Assembly (NCBI RefSeq): GCF_000212735.1
Contig: NC_015510.1
Location: 2,108,001 to 2,172,000 of the forward strand
Direction: 5' to 3'
Length of the DNA stretch: 64,000 nucleotides
DNA from: Haliscomenobacter hydrossis DSM 1100
Lineage (GTDB): Bacteria; Bacteroidota; Bacteroidia; Chitinophagales; Saprospiraceae
Position 1 is the stretch's first letter. Each line of letters starts with the position of its first letter. This document shows, piece by piece, positions 8,015-15,513 of this stretch. The translations under genes were made by a program, and so were the position numbers. The notes under the pieces were generated by a model. The model had not been told where the DNA came from. It was given only the letters and a program-made list of their open reading frames with translations, and searched no databases.

Positions 8015-9046
8015 TTACTCAGGTTTGGTATCGTCAATGATCGCGTCGTCGATCAGATCATCGCCATCCTTGTCGCCGTCTTCAAATCCGTGGGTTTTGT
8101 TGCCTTTTTCGGATTGGAAATTGGGATCTTTGCTGATGCGTGGCTCGTTGGAAAAAGCACCATTGTCGCCATCGGCCCAACGTTTGGCTTTATCAAAGAA
8201 ATCATCATGTTTGCTGAGGTCGTTCTTTTTGGCGTCGTCCATCACATCCATGAAGGTGCGGTCTTTATCTTTGGCCTTCTCTTCAATTTTATCCCCCATT
8301 TCTTTGGCTTTCTGAATGAGGTCTTCCATCTGGTTTTGGTGTTTTTCCGAGGAGGCTTCTTTTTTGGCTTTTTCGTAGATTTCGTCGGTCTTGGTGATGA
8401 CCTCGCCTTGCATTTCTTTCACTTTTTCCCAGACTTCTCCACCTTTTTCAATCACCTTCTCCCCTACTGAGCCAGCCACTTCTTTCATGGTTTCGAATAC
8501 GGAGCTGCCCACATCCAGCAGTTTTTCACCCGCTTTTGCCGCTACTTCTTCTACTTTTTTACCTGCTTCGATGGTCGTGTCCAGCACTTTTGCACCGATT
8601 TTCTCCGCGGTTGATTTTTCCCGTGGTGCTCCTGTATCGGTGCTATCTAGGGCATCAAAATTGAGGGAATGGTCTTCGGTGACCGGGTTAGCACTCACGG
8701 GTGGTGGTGTAGCCGTAGTTTGTTGTTTTTGAGTTTCTTCAAACAGGCTATTGATGGCATCAGCGGGAGCAACAGGCGTTTCGGCTACCGGAGGAGTTGC
8801 GGGGATTTCCGTTTCCTTTTTGGTACCCATGACATCCTGCGCTTTATCGATGACTATTGCCCCCAGGTCTTCAACCTTGTCTAGCGCACTATTGAGGAAA
8901 TCCTCGGCTTTGCTGGCCATTTCTCCAGAGCGTTCTTTTATTTCTTGTCCGGCTTCTTTGGCGGTTTCTACGGCTTTATTGGCAGCGGATTTACCCAAAG
9001 ATTGTGCGCCGAACAACACTTTTTTGATTTCATTAAAAAATCCCAT
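8015..9046 (-). CDS. Lys/Glu-rich amphipathic helical protein (YtxH/LEA-like)
   Basis: 343 residues from the ATG at 9046 (MGFFNEIKKVLFGAQSLGKS). An ATG at 9109 would add 21 residues, partly drawn from an upstream repeat, so I prefer 9046. The protein consists mainly of long Lys/Glu/Ala helices with an 11-residue-like rhythm (KAVETAKEAGQEIKERSGEM; VGEKVIEKGGEVWEKVKEMQ), interrupted by a Pro/Thr-rich linker (about 85-130), and ends in an Asp-rich tail (DGDKDGDDLIDDAIIDD). No catalytic motif or strong membrane span is present. This composition is shared by YtxH-type and LEA-type stress proteins and apolipoprotein-like lipid binders. Function unknown; a role in stress or membrane surface binding is inference. 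Confidence 0.75.
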   Translation of the reverse strand: MGFFNEIKKVLFGAQSLGKSAANKAVETAKEAGQEIKERSGEMASKAEDFLNSALDKVEDLGAIVIDKAQDVMGTKKETEIPATPPVAETPVAPADAINSLFEETQKQQTTATPPPVSANPVTEDHSLNFDALDSTDTGAPREKSTAEKIGAKVLDTTIEAGKKVEEVAAKAGEKLLDVGSSVFETMKEVAGSVGEKVIEKGGEVWEKVKEMQGEVITKTDEIYEKAKKEASSEKHQNQMEDLIQKAKEMGDKIEEKAKDKDRTFMDVMDDAKKNDLSKHDDFFDKAKRWADGDNGAFSNEPRISKDPNFQSEKGNKTHGFEDGDKDGDDLIDDAIIDDTKPE

Positions 9047-9076
9047 GGCAGTTTGGATTTTTGAGATTGTTGAATT

Positions 9077-9237
9077 AGACTTATTGCAACAGGAGACTAC
9101 TTGGCTCAAAAATGGTCTTTTTTCCCTGCTTTTCGTTTATTTTTTCGCCCGTAGCGCTGCTACGCTCTCAAAAATAAGCCTCAATCAGGAAAAAAATCCC
9201 TTATTTTGATCTCAAGTGCTCCCGTTGCAATAAGTCT
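9077..9237. repeat. MITE-like element with 19-bp terminal inverted repeats
   Basis: Ends AGACTTATTGCAACAGGAG (9077-9095) and CTCCCGTTGCAATAAGTCT (9219-9237) are inverted repeats with one mismatch; total length 161 bp. The middle has a small palindrome CGTAGC-GCT-GCTACG and A/T runs, and no coding potential. It occupies the upstream region of the gene starting at 9046. Confidence 0.75.
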
Positions 9238-9353
9238 ATTTTCGGGAAAGACAGCCTAAAGATAACGGAAAAGCAAGGGGATTCCAAAGATTGATTCGAC
9301 TATTCCAAGGCGTGCATCGACCGAGACATGATCTCCAATCAGTCAGGAATCAA

Positions 9354-10109
9354 TTACACCCTCGGGATGGGTTTATTTTTAATCCCCAAAAAATTTTCAA
9401 TTTCCTGTTCCAGATACAAGGCATAGCCAGGTTGTGAGAATCCACCTACCAAACGTTGACGTTCGTGGCTGCTGGTCAATGCAGTTATGGCGTAAGTATA
9501 ATCTGGCCGTCCATTCGTTTTGCTGGGGACGTATTCTTCCACGAACAGTTGTTGAATCTCCCGCACGGCCATAAAACGGTTGGGGTTAAACGGAATGGGG
9601 ATCGGACCATTTTTGATGTCGACGCCCTGGCTGGTCACTACAATACTGGTTTTGTTGAACATCAGCCCCAAGGTATACAGCAAGAAAGAAACGCCCACAA
9701 TGGTGTGGATGCTGGTAAACAAGAGGATTTCCCAACTGCCCGTAGCAATACCCATGACAATAAATGGGGTAAGGATACCATTCCAAATAATGGTAAACAA
9801 CAGAAAAAAGCCCCAGCGCCGGGTCTTTCGCCAGGGAATGGTAAAGCGCAATTCACCAAAATCCCGCTCCATAATGACACCGCTGGGCATTTCCACTTCA
9901 AGACCATCGGTGGGTCTTTGTAAAAAATCTTCTGTTAATGTTTGTTCCAGAGGGTCTTTGTATTCCAGAAAAGAAGAAGTAGAGGTATTTTGTGGCATGA
10001 ATGAAAAAACAGCGTTGCATTGCCGACACTTGGCCACCATGTTTTGCAGATTGACATCGTCAGCGGCAATCGCGTTTCCACAGGAAATACAATTCAATTG
10101 GTTAGTCAT
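9354..10109 (-). CDS. Zinc-ribbon membrane protein of unknown function
   Basis: 251 residues. The N-terminus has a zinc ribbon (CISCGN at about 7-12, KCRQCN at about 28-33), then an acidic linker, then two hydrophobic spans (about 98-122 and 126-152: WGFFLLFTIIWNGILTPFIV; LFTSIHTIVGVSFLLYTLGL), then a soluble C-terminal domain rich in beta strands (FNKTSIVVTSQGVDIKNGPI) that looks PH-like. The cytoplasmic zinc ribbon and membrane hairpin suggest a regulatory or quality-control membrane protein, but I do not recognise the family and assign no function. It is divergent from the aldo-keto reductase gene, with 94 bp between the starts. Confidence 0.75.
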   Translation of the reverse strand: MTNQLNCISCGNAIAADDVNLQNMVAKCRQCNAVFSFMPQNTSTSSFLEYKDPLEQTLTEDFLQRPTDGLEVEMPSGVIMERDFGELRFTIPWRKTRRWGFFLLFTIIWNGILTPFIVMGIATGSWEILLFTSIHTIVGVSFLLYTLGLMFNKTSIVVTSQGVDIKNGPIPIPFNPNRFMAVREIQQLFVEEYVPSKTNGRPDYTYAITALTSSHERQRLVGGFSQPGYALYLEQEIENFLGIKNKPIPRV

Positions 10110-10203
10110 AGGTTTGGGTGTTTGTACAAAAATATAATTCTAATTTAATCCTTTTTTCCATTCGTGGCGTTTGTATCCCTAAATTTACCACCAAATAGCT
10201 ATT

Positions 10204-11247
10204 ATGCAATACCATCAATTGGGAAAAACCGACCTCAACGTAAGCGCCATCTGTTTGGGAACCATGACTTTTGGGGAACAAAATACCGAAGCTGAAGGCC
10301 ATGAACAAATGGATTATGCGCTGGAACGTGGCATTAATTTTTTTGACACCGCCGAAATGTACTCCGTACCCGCACGTAAAGAAACCCAGGGCAGCACCGA
10401 GCGCATCCTTGGCACCTGGTTCAAAAAAACGGGCAAGCGGGACAAAGTAATTCTTGCTTCAAAAATAACCGGCCCTTTCAGTTTGTATGAAATTCCTCGT
10501 GGTCCCTTCAATTTTTCAAAAGAACAAATCCATGCTGCACTGGATGGCAGCTTGAGCCGCTTACAAACCGATTACATCGACCTCTATCAACTGCACTGGC
10601 CCGAGCGCAAAATGAACATGTTTGGCAAACGTGGCTTCATTTACGACCCCAACGACGCCTGGACGGACAACTTCAATGAGGTCTTGCATACCCTTGGTGA
10701 ATTGGTTAAAGCCGGAAAAATCCGCCATATTGGACTATCCAACGAAGCGCCCTGGGGAGTCATGCGTTTTTTACAAGAATCCGAAAAGCACAATCTACCC
10801 CGAGTGGCCAGCATTCAGAATCCCTACAATTTACTCAATCGTTTGTTTGAAGTGGGTTTAGCAGAAATTGCCATTCGGGAAAAAGTCGGGTTATTGGCAT
10901 ATTCTCCGCTGGGTTTTGGGCGACTATCGGGTAAATTCAATCGCCCTGGAGAAGACTTGAGCAAGGCACGCATCACCTTGTACAAACAATATACGCGTTA
11001 CAACAGCCCTCAATGCCTGCAAGCGGTAGAAGGCTACCTACAGATTGCTGAAAGACACGGACTCCATCCGGCTCAAATGGCACTGGCCTTCGTCAATAGC
11101 CGTCCGTTTTTGACCAGCAACATCATCGGGGCGACTACCATGGCGCAGTTGAAGGAAAATATTGACAGCATTGATGTAGAGCTGTCCGCAGAGGTGTTGA
11201 AGGAGATTGAGGCGGTGCATGCGGCGATTCCGGACCCGGCACCATAG
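10204..11247 (+). CDS. tas: NADP(H)-dependent aldo-keto reductase, Tas-like
   Basis: 347 residues, cytoplasmic. It follows E. coli Tas along its whole length: LGTMTFGEQNTEAEGHEQMD near residue 18, the catalytic Asp/Tyr in FDTAEMYSVP (about 48-57), Lys in ASKITGPF, His in LYQLHWPERK, and the cofactor-binding end NIIGATTMAQLKENI. These are the four catalytic residues of the AKR fold (Asp, Tyr, Lys, His), so the enzyme should be an active carbonyl reductase; its natural substrate is unknown. ATG start at 10204. A weak promoter-like TAAATTTA lies at 10180. The gene ends against the perfect hairpin at 11258-11316, shared with the convergent phosphoesterase gene. Confidence 0.93.
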   Translation: MQYHQLGKTDLNVSAICLGTMTFGEQNTEAEGHEQMDYALERGINFFDTAEMYSVPARKETQGSTERILGTWFKKTGKRDKVILASKITGPFSLYEIPRGPFNFSKEQIHAALDGSLSRLQTDYIDLYQLHWPERKMNMFGKRGFIYDPNDAWTDNFNEVLHTLGELVKAGKIRHIGLSNEAPWGVMRFLQESEKHNLPRVASIQNPYNLLNRLFEVGLAEIAIREKVGLLAYSPLGFGRLSGKFNRPGEDLSKARITLYKQYTRYNSPQCLQAVEGYLQIAERHGLHPAQMALAFVNSRPFLTSNIIGATTMAQLKENIDSIDVELSAEVLKEIEAVHAAIPDPAP

Positions 11248-11257
11248 TATTTTATTA

Positions 11258-11316
11258 GCCACGAAGACACAAAGGCACGAAGACGGTTTCTCTTCGTGCC
11301 TTTGTGTCTTCGTGGC
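11258..11316. repeat. Perfect 26-bp inverted repeat, probable bidirectional terminator
   Basis: Left arm 11258-11283 (starts GCCACGAAGACACAAAGG) and right arm 11291-11316 (ends TTTGTGTCTTCGTGGC) are exact complements with a 7-base loop. It sits between two convergent genes, 11 bp after one stop and 20 bp before the other. The arm sequence is of a kind that recurs in Bacteroidota genomes. Confidence 0.85.
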
Positions 11317-11335
11317 CAATAATCAAATTGTATCT

Positions 11336-13222
11336 TTATTCCGCGTATTTTAACCGGGCGACCCAACCATCCATCGTTGTAGTCAGGATTTCCCCATTAC
11401 CAAGTGGGAATACATTGTTCACCAGGGCATTGGACAGTTTATGCGCCCAGGAGGTTTGACGCTTTTGCTGATCAACAGCATATACTACCCCCTTATCGGT
11501 AGCCAAATAAATCACTCCATCGCGCTCAACCGTTGGCGAGGGACCAATTTCGTAGCCAAAGCCCAGATTCAAGCTCCACAATTTTTGTCCCTTGGTGTCA
11601 AAAGTGACCAATGAATCTTGCATGGCTTTGCTGTAGATGGCCTTCCGATCGGTGGAAATGCCGATGGATTCACGGCCTTTGGCATAGTTGCTTCGCCATA
11701 CTTCTTTGCCCGTGGCGGCATCCAGGGCAGTGAAGTAGCGATCTGGTGCAGCGATAAACACCTTGCCATCCGCCAAAACAGGTTGGCATGCGGCGGGAGA
11801 ATATCCACGCGAGCCTTGCCCGTTGCTCCAGCGCCAGAGCAATTTCCCGGTTTTTTTATCCAAAGCATAAAAAAACGTACCCCAGTCTCCGAAGTAAACC
11901 CGCTCGGCATCCGCACAAGGAATGCTTTCTACAAAGCCAGCAACTCCATTAAATGACCACAATTCTTTGCCGTCTTTCAAGGTCAAGGCGCGGAATTTCC
12001 CTTCCGAACTACCCAAATAAATCGTTTCACCGTCGATCAGAGGTGAGGCTACGATGGATTTATTGGTTTTGAGTTTCCACAATAATTTCCCGGTTTGCAG
12101 GGCCAAACAATACACCACGCTGTCGGTGGAGGCCAGCACTACCCGGTCTTTGCCCAAGGCAGGAGTTGAAAATATTTTGCCTCGTGTGGTGTAGGTCCAC
12201 TTTTGTTTTCCAGTTTTTACATCCAGCGCTACCAATTGGCCCGCACTGTTGGGATACAAGGCCAATTCCGCATTGGCGACAATTCCAGCTCCGATGTCAC
12301 TTTTGTCCTGAAATTTCCACACTGTTTTGACTTGCGGGTATTGTTCATTAATGGCATACGAAGGGCGAGTACTGGCGTCATCCGCTTGATTGGCGTAAGG
12401 GTGTTTGAACAGAAAAACTTTGTTCCAAACGGGCAAATCCTCCCCCTGAGGCTCCATGACTTGAATGCCTTCGTTGGGTTGGCTGCGCAGCGGTCGGCGT
12501 TCGGCATAATACATGGTGTCGAACTGCATGCTCACCAAATTGTAGCCTCCTACGGGGTCTTTTGCGCGCAAATTAGAACGCCCCATCACATTGGGAATCC
12601 CTGCTGCGTCCATATATTTGTTGCGGTGCCCATGCCCACAAAGGGCAACCTGGGTATTCCGCTTTTTTAAAATATCAATGACCTGGTCCCAGTTGGCCAG
12701 GCCTGCATCCAGCGGGTAATGGTTGACAAAAATGATGGGTAGCTGGGGGGAAGTAGCACTGACGATGGAGTCGAGCCAGACCAAATCTTCCCTCGGCACC
12801 AGACCCGGTGCCATCCTCATGTTGGGGCCACTGTTGCAGCCGATAAAGCGATACCCCCCGTAGTCAAAAGCAAACCGATCGCCCCCAAAGATGGCGCGAA
12901 AACTGTTGCAGCCACTTTCCGACCATTTGGTATCGTGGTTGCCCGGCACGATGTACAAGGGTTTATTGAGTTGGCTCAGGATATTTTTGGCTTGCCGGAG
13001 CTCCGCATCTGAACCAAACTCGGTCACGTCGCCCGAGTGGATCACAAAAGCGATGTCGTCCTGGGCATTGATGTCGCGCACAGTGCGTTCCAAGTCTTCG
13101 GCGGCGGTAGCTCCGCTACCAATGTGCGTGTCCGAGATGTGGGCAAATTTGAAGGGTTGAGCCTGGGCGAAGGCAGGCAGCAAAATGGCAAAAAATACCA
13201 AAAAATGCAGAAATCGATTCAT
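11336..13222 (-). CDS. Secreted metallophosphoesterase fused to PQQ-type beta-propeller
   Basis: 628 residues with a signal peptide (MNRFLHFLVFFAILLPAFAQ). The N-terminal half is a calcineurin-type metallophosphoesterase with all metal motifs in order: HISDTHIGSG (28-37), IHSGDVTE, VPGNHDTKW, FVNHYPLD, LCGHGHRN. From about 300 to 628 comes a PQQ/WD40-like beta-propeller with repeated KTGKQKWTYTTRG, TGKLLWKLKTNKS, DGKELWSFNG and TGKLLWRWSNG units. PQQ-like propellers of this kind in Bacteroidota need not bind PQQ and often mediate protein contacts. Substrate unknown; periplasmic or outer-membrane phosphate-ester hydrolysis is the likely role. It is divergent from vanX, with 39 bp between starts, so the two promoters must overlap. 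Confidence 0.88.
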   Translation of the reverse strand: MNRFLHFLVFFAILLPAFAQAQPFKFAHISDTHIGSGATAAEDLERTVRDINAQDDIAFVIHSGDVTEFGSDAELRQAKNILSQLNKPLYIVPGNHDTKWSESGCNSFRAIFGGDRFAFDYGGYRFIGCNSGPNMRMAPGLVPREDLVWLDSIVSATSPQLPIIFVNHYPLDAGLANWDQVIDILKKRNTQVALCGHGHRNKYMDAAGIPNVMGRSNLRAKDPVGGYNLVSMQFDTMYYAERRPLRSQPNEGIQVMEPQGEDLPVWNKVFLFKHPYANQADDASTRPSYAINEQYPQVKTVWKFQDKSDIGAGIVANAELALYPNSAGQLVALDVKTGKQKWTYTTRGKIFSTPALGKDRVVLASTDSVVYCLALQTGKLLWKLKTNKSIVASPLIDGETIYLGSSEGKFRALTLKDGKELWSFNGVAGFVESIPCADAERVYFGDWGTFFYALDKKTGKLLWRWSNGQGSRGYSPAACQPVLADGKVFIAAPDRYFTALDAATGKEVWRSNYAKGRESIGISTDRKAIYSKAMQDSLVTFDTKGQKLWSLNLGFGYEIGPSPTVERDGVIYLATDKGVVYAVDQQKRQTSWAHKLSNALVNNVFPLGNGEILTTTMDGWVARLKYAE

Positions 13223-13261
13223 TACAGGTTATTTTTATGCTACTTTTTAAAAAACACGACC

Positions 13262-13942
13262 ATGATGCAAAGACTAATCCTGTTCTGTCTAGTATTGACA
13301 AATTCATTTGCGCTGCGGGCGCAATCTTGTGGGCTAAAAGTTGTGAATACGTTAGAAGGCTACCGTCAAAAATTAGCCGAAAACCCCGAAAATGAACTGG
13401 TCGAAATCATCAAGATCATCCCCAGTGTCAAACTCGACATCAAGTACGCCACCAAAGACAACCTCATCAAGCAACGCGTGTACAAACAAGCCCGCGCTTT
13501 TGCCCGCAAGCCGGTAGTGGAAGCACTGCAAAAAATCCAGGCAGAGTTGAACACTCAAGGCCTGGGCCTCAAAATTTTTGATGGCTACCGGCCTTATGCG
13601 GTCACCTGTCTTTTTTATGCGGCCATCCGCGACACCACCTTTGTGGCGGCGCCCTGGCGGGGCTCACGCCACAACCGGGGCTGTGCCATTGACCTCACCT
13701 TAGTCGACCTCAAAACGGGTAAAACGCTGCCGATGCCTTCGGGCTACGATGAAACCACCGAACGTTCTTTCCACGATTACCAGGGGGGCACGGAAGAAGA
13801 ACGCAAAAACCGGTCTATTCTGCGTGAAGCAATGACCAAAAATGGTTTTGCCATTTACAAATGGGAATGGTGGCACTACGATTTTATCGGGTTTGAACGG
13901 TTTGACATCACGGATATTCCGTTTGAGGAACTCAGCAAATAA
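13262..13942 (+). CDS. vanX: D-alanyl-D-alanine dipeptidase, VanX family
   Basis: 226 residues from ATG 13262 (MMQRLILFCLVLTNSFALRA), which gives a clean signal peptide; an in-frame upstream extension to 13037 would run through the divergent gene and is not credible. It is a zinc dipeptidase that splits D-Ala-D-Ala. Metal ligands are visible in SRHNRGCAIDLTLV (His and Asp of SxHxxGxAxD) and EWWHYDF (catalytic Glu and third His ligand), plus the conserved FDGYRP. VanX/DdpX enzymes in bacteria without vancomycin resistance recycle peptidoglycan or salvage D-Ala, and the export signal fits that. A decayed copy of its 3' third lies at 26751-26974, on the far side of the caspase/CHAT island. Confidence 0.9.
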   Translation: MMQRLILFCLVLTNSFALRAQSCGLKVVNTLEGYRQKLAENPENELVEIIKIIPSVKLDIKYATKDNLIKQRVYKQARAFARKPVVEALQKIQAELNTQGLGLKIFDGYRPYAVTCLFYAAIRDTTFVAAPWRGSRHNRGCAIDLTLVDLKTGKTLPMPSGYDETTERSFHDYQGGTEEERKNRSILREAMTKNGFAIYKWEWWHYDFIGFERFDITDIPFEELSK

Positions 13943-13948
13943 CCCCAA

Positions 13949-14008
13949 CCCATGGCTTTAGCCGTGGGCAGGGAATAGCAACCTGAACCCCATGACTTCA
14001 GTCGTGGG
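13949..14008. repeat. Two REP-like palindromes in tandem
   Basis: CCCATGGCTTTAGCCGTGGG (13949-13968) and CCCATGACTTCAGTCGTGGG (13989-14008) are two 20-bp hairpins with 8-bp stems and 4-base loops, in the same orientation, 20 bp apart. This is the form of REP/BIME-type extragenic palindromes. The second contains an ATG (13992) in frame with the next gene, which misleads start calling. Confidence 0.7.
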
Positions 14009-14021
14009 ACAAATCCAAAAC

Positions 14022-15335
14022 ATGCAAGCACATCTCCTCAAACGCGTCCTGGTCTTCAGTAGCGTAATCATGCTAGTGATTTTGGCCTGGTTTGCCCTTT
14101 CTTTTTATTTCCAATTGTACCGCAAAGTCAACCTCAGCATTTGCGCTGGCAGGCAAAATGGAGAAGGTTATCAATTTGCCCAGGCCATCAAAAAGGTAGT
14201 TGCAATACATTACGGGTATAAAATCAGGAATACAAGCGTCTTGGAAACCCCAGGCTCAGAAGCCAATGCCGACTCCATCATCCAGGGGAAAGCTGATTTT
14301 GCCTTATTGCAAGCCGATGTTGAACATTTTCCAGATAACGGCGGAATTGTGGCCATCCTGTATGCCGATTTGTTCCAATTGGTGGTCCGCGAAGGAAGTG
14401 ACATCAAAACCATGCGCGACCTTAAAGGCAAAAAAATAGCCTTACCTGAAAAAGGCAGTGGACAATATGCTTCTTTCTGGGCTTTGGCACATTATTATGG
14501 TATTGGTGAAAATGATCTCGATGCCTACTATTTTTCAGGTGAAGAGATCCACCGACGCATGGCCGCCGACTCTTTAGATGCCACTTTTGCGGTACGTGCA
14601 TTGGGCAATCACTTCATCCAGGATTTATTGCGCAGTGGCAAAGCCAGGCTGATTTCCATTGAAGACATCGATGCATTTCGCATTGATCGACCCTCATTGG
14701 CGGCCAGCAGCATTCCGAGGGGCGCTTACGGCGGAGATCCGTACATTCCAGCAGAAACTACACCAACCATTGCCGTGCCTCGTTTATTGGTGGCCCGAGA
14801 CAAAACCGACAAAGAAGCAGTGCGTTTGGTGACGCAACTGTTGTTTGAACGCCGCAATGACCTGATCAAAGCATTGGGACCCGAATACCAACACCTCAGT
14901 GGCTCCATTGAGCAACCCGATGGCCGACAAGGAACTTTTATTCCCCTGCATCCTGGAGCACAGGCTTTTTATGATCGCGAAAAGCCCAATTTTTTTACGG
15001 AGAACATCGAAATTTTTGGCATCCTCATTTCCATTCTACTACCACTCATTTCTGGGGCACTGGGTTGGTACACCAATCGCATCGAACGGCAAAAGAATTC
15101 CGCAGATCAGTATGCAAAAGAGGTGATGACCATCGTGAATGGGCTAAAAGATACCCACGATATGGAGGGCTTGGACATCAAGCGCGAAGCTATGCTGAAT
15201 GTGCTCAATCGGGTCATGGAAGATTTGGACAAGGATGTACTCAATTTGGAGGGATTTCACCTGTTTTCTTTTACCTGGGAAATGGGGTATCAGGCGCTGA
15301 AGGAAAGGGTAAGGGCGGTGAAAGTGAAAAAATGA
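14022..15335 (+). CDS. TAXI-family TRAP solute-binding protein with C-terminal membrane span
   Basis: About 437 residues from ATG 14022; the ATG at 13992 lies inside a REP-like palindrome and is less likely. An N-terminal membrane span or uncleaved signal (VLVFSSVIMLVILAWFALSF) is followed by a type-2 periplasmic binding fold typical of TAXI proteins: CAGRQNGEGYQFAQAIKKVV, ALLQADVEHF, DLKGKKIALPEKGSGQYASF. Near the C-terminus is another span (FGILISILLPLISGALGWY, about 345-363) and a cytoplasmic helical tail. TAXI proteins deliver organic acids to TRAP permeases, but no permease gene is nearby, so this may be an orphan sensor-like binding protein. It starts 79 bp after vanX on the same strand. 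Confidence 0.85.
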   Translation: MQAHLLKRVLVFSSVIMLVILAWFALSFYFQLYRKVNLSICAGRQNGEGYQFAQAIKKVVAIHYGYKIRNTSVLETPGSEANADSIIQGKADFALLQADVEHFPDNGGIVAILYADLFQLVVREGSDIKTMRDLKGKKIALPEKGSGQYASFWALAHYYGIGENDLDAYYFSGEEIHRRMAADSLDATFAVRALGNHFIQDLLRSGKARLISIEDIDAFRIDRPSLAASSIPRGAYGGDPYIPAETTPTIAVPRLLVARDKTDKEAVRLVTQLLFERRNDLIKALGPEYQHLSGSIEQPDGRQGTFIPLHPGAQAFYDREKPNFFTENIEIFGILISILLPLISGALGWYTNRIERQKNSADQYAKEVMTIVNGLKDTHDMEGLDIKREAMLNVLNRVMEDLDKDVLNLEGFHLFSFTWEMGYQALKERVRAVKVKK

Positions 15336-15513
15336 TGTTTAGCTTTTGCAATTTATAAGAATGTACTATATTAGTGTCTAATTAGTATAGCATTAGTGGA
15401 AATGTTTTGGCTAGTAACTAAATCAATAGAAGTTTTTAAACCAACACGAATTGAAGCTATAAATCGCCGTTATATATGCGTTATTAGCGCTCTTAATCAA
15501 TAAAAAAATAATT

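Noticed and set aside
13037-13261. 75-residue N-terminal extension of VanX
   Set aside because: It would lie inside the divergent phosphoesterase gene and would place the signal peptide in the middle of the protein.
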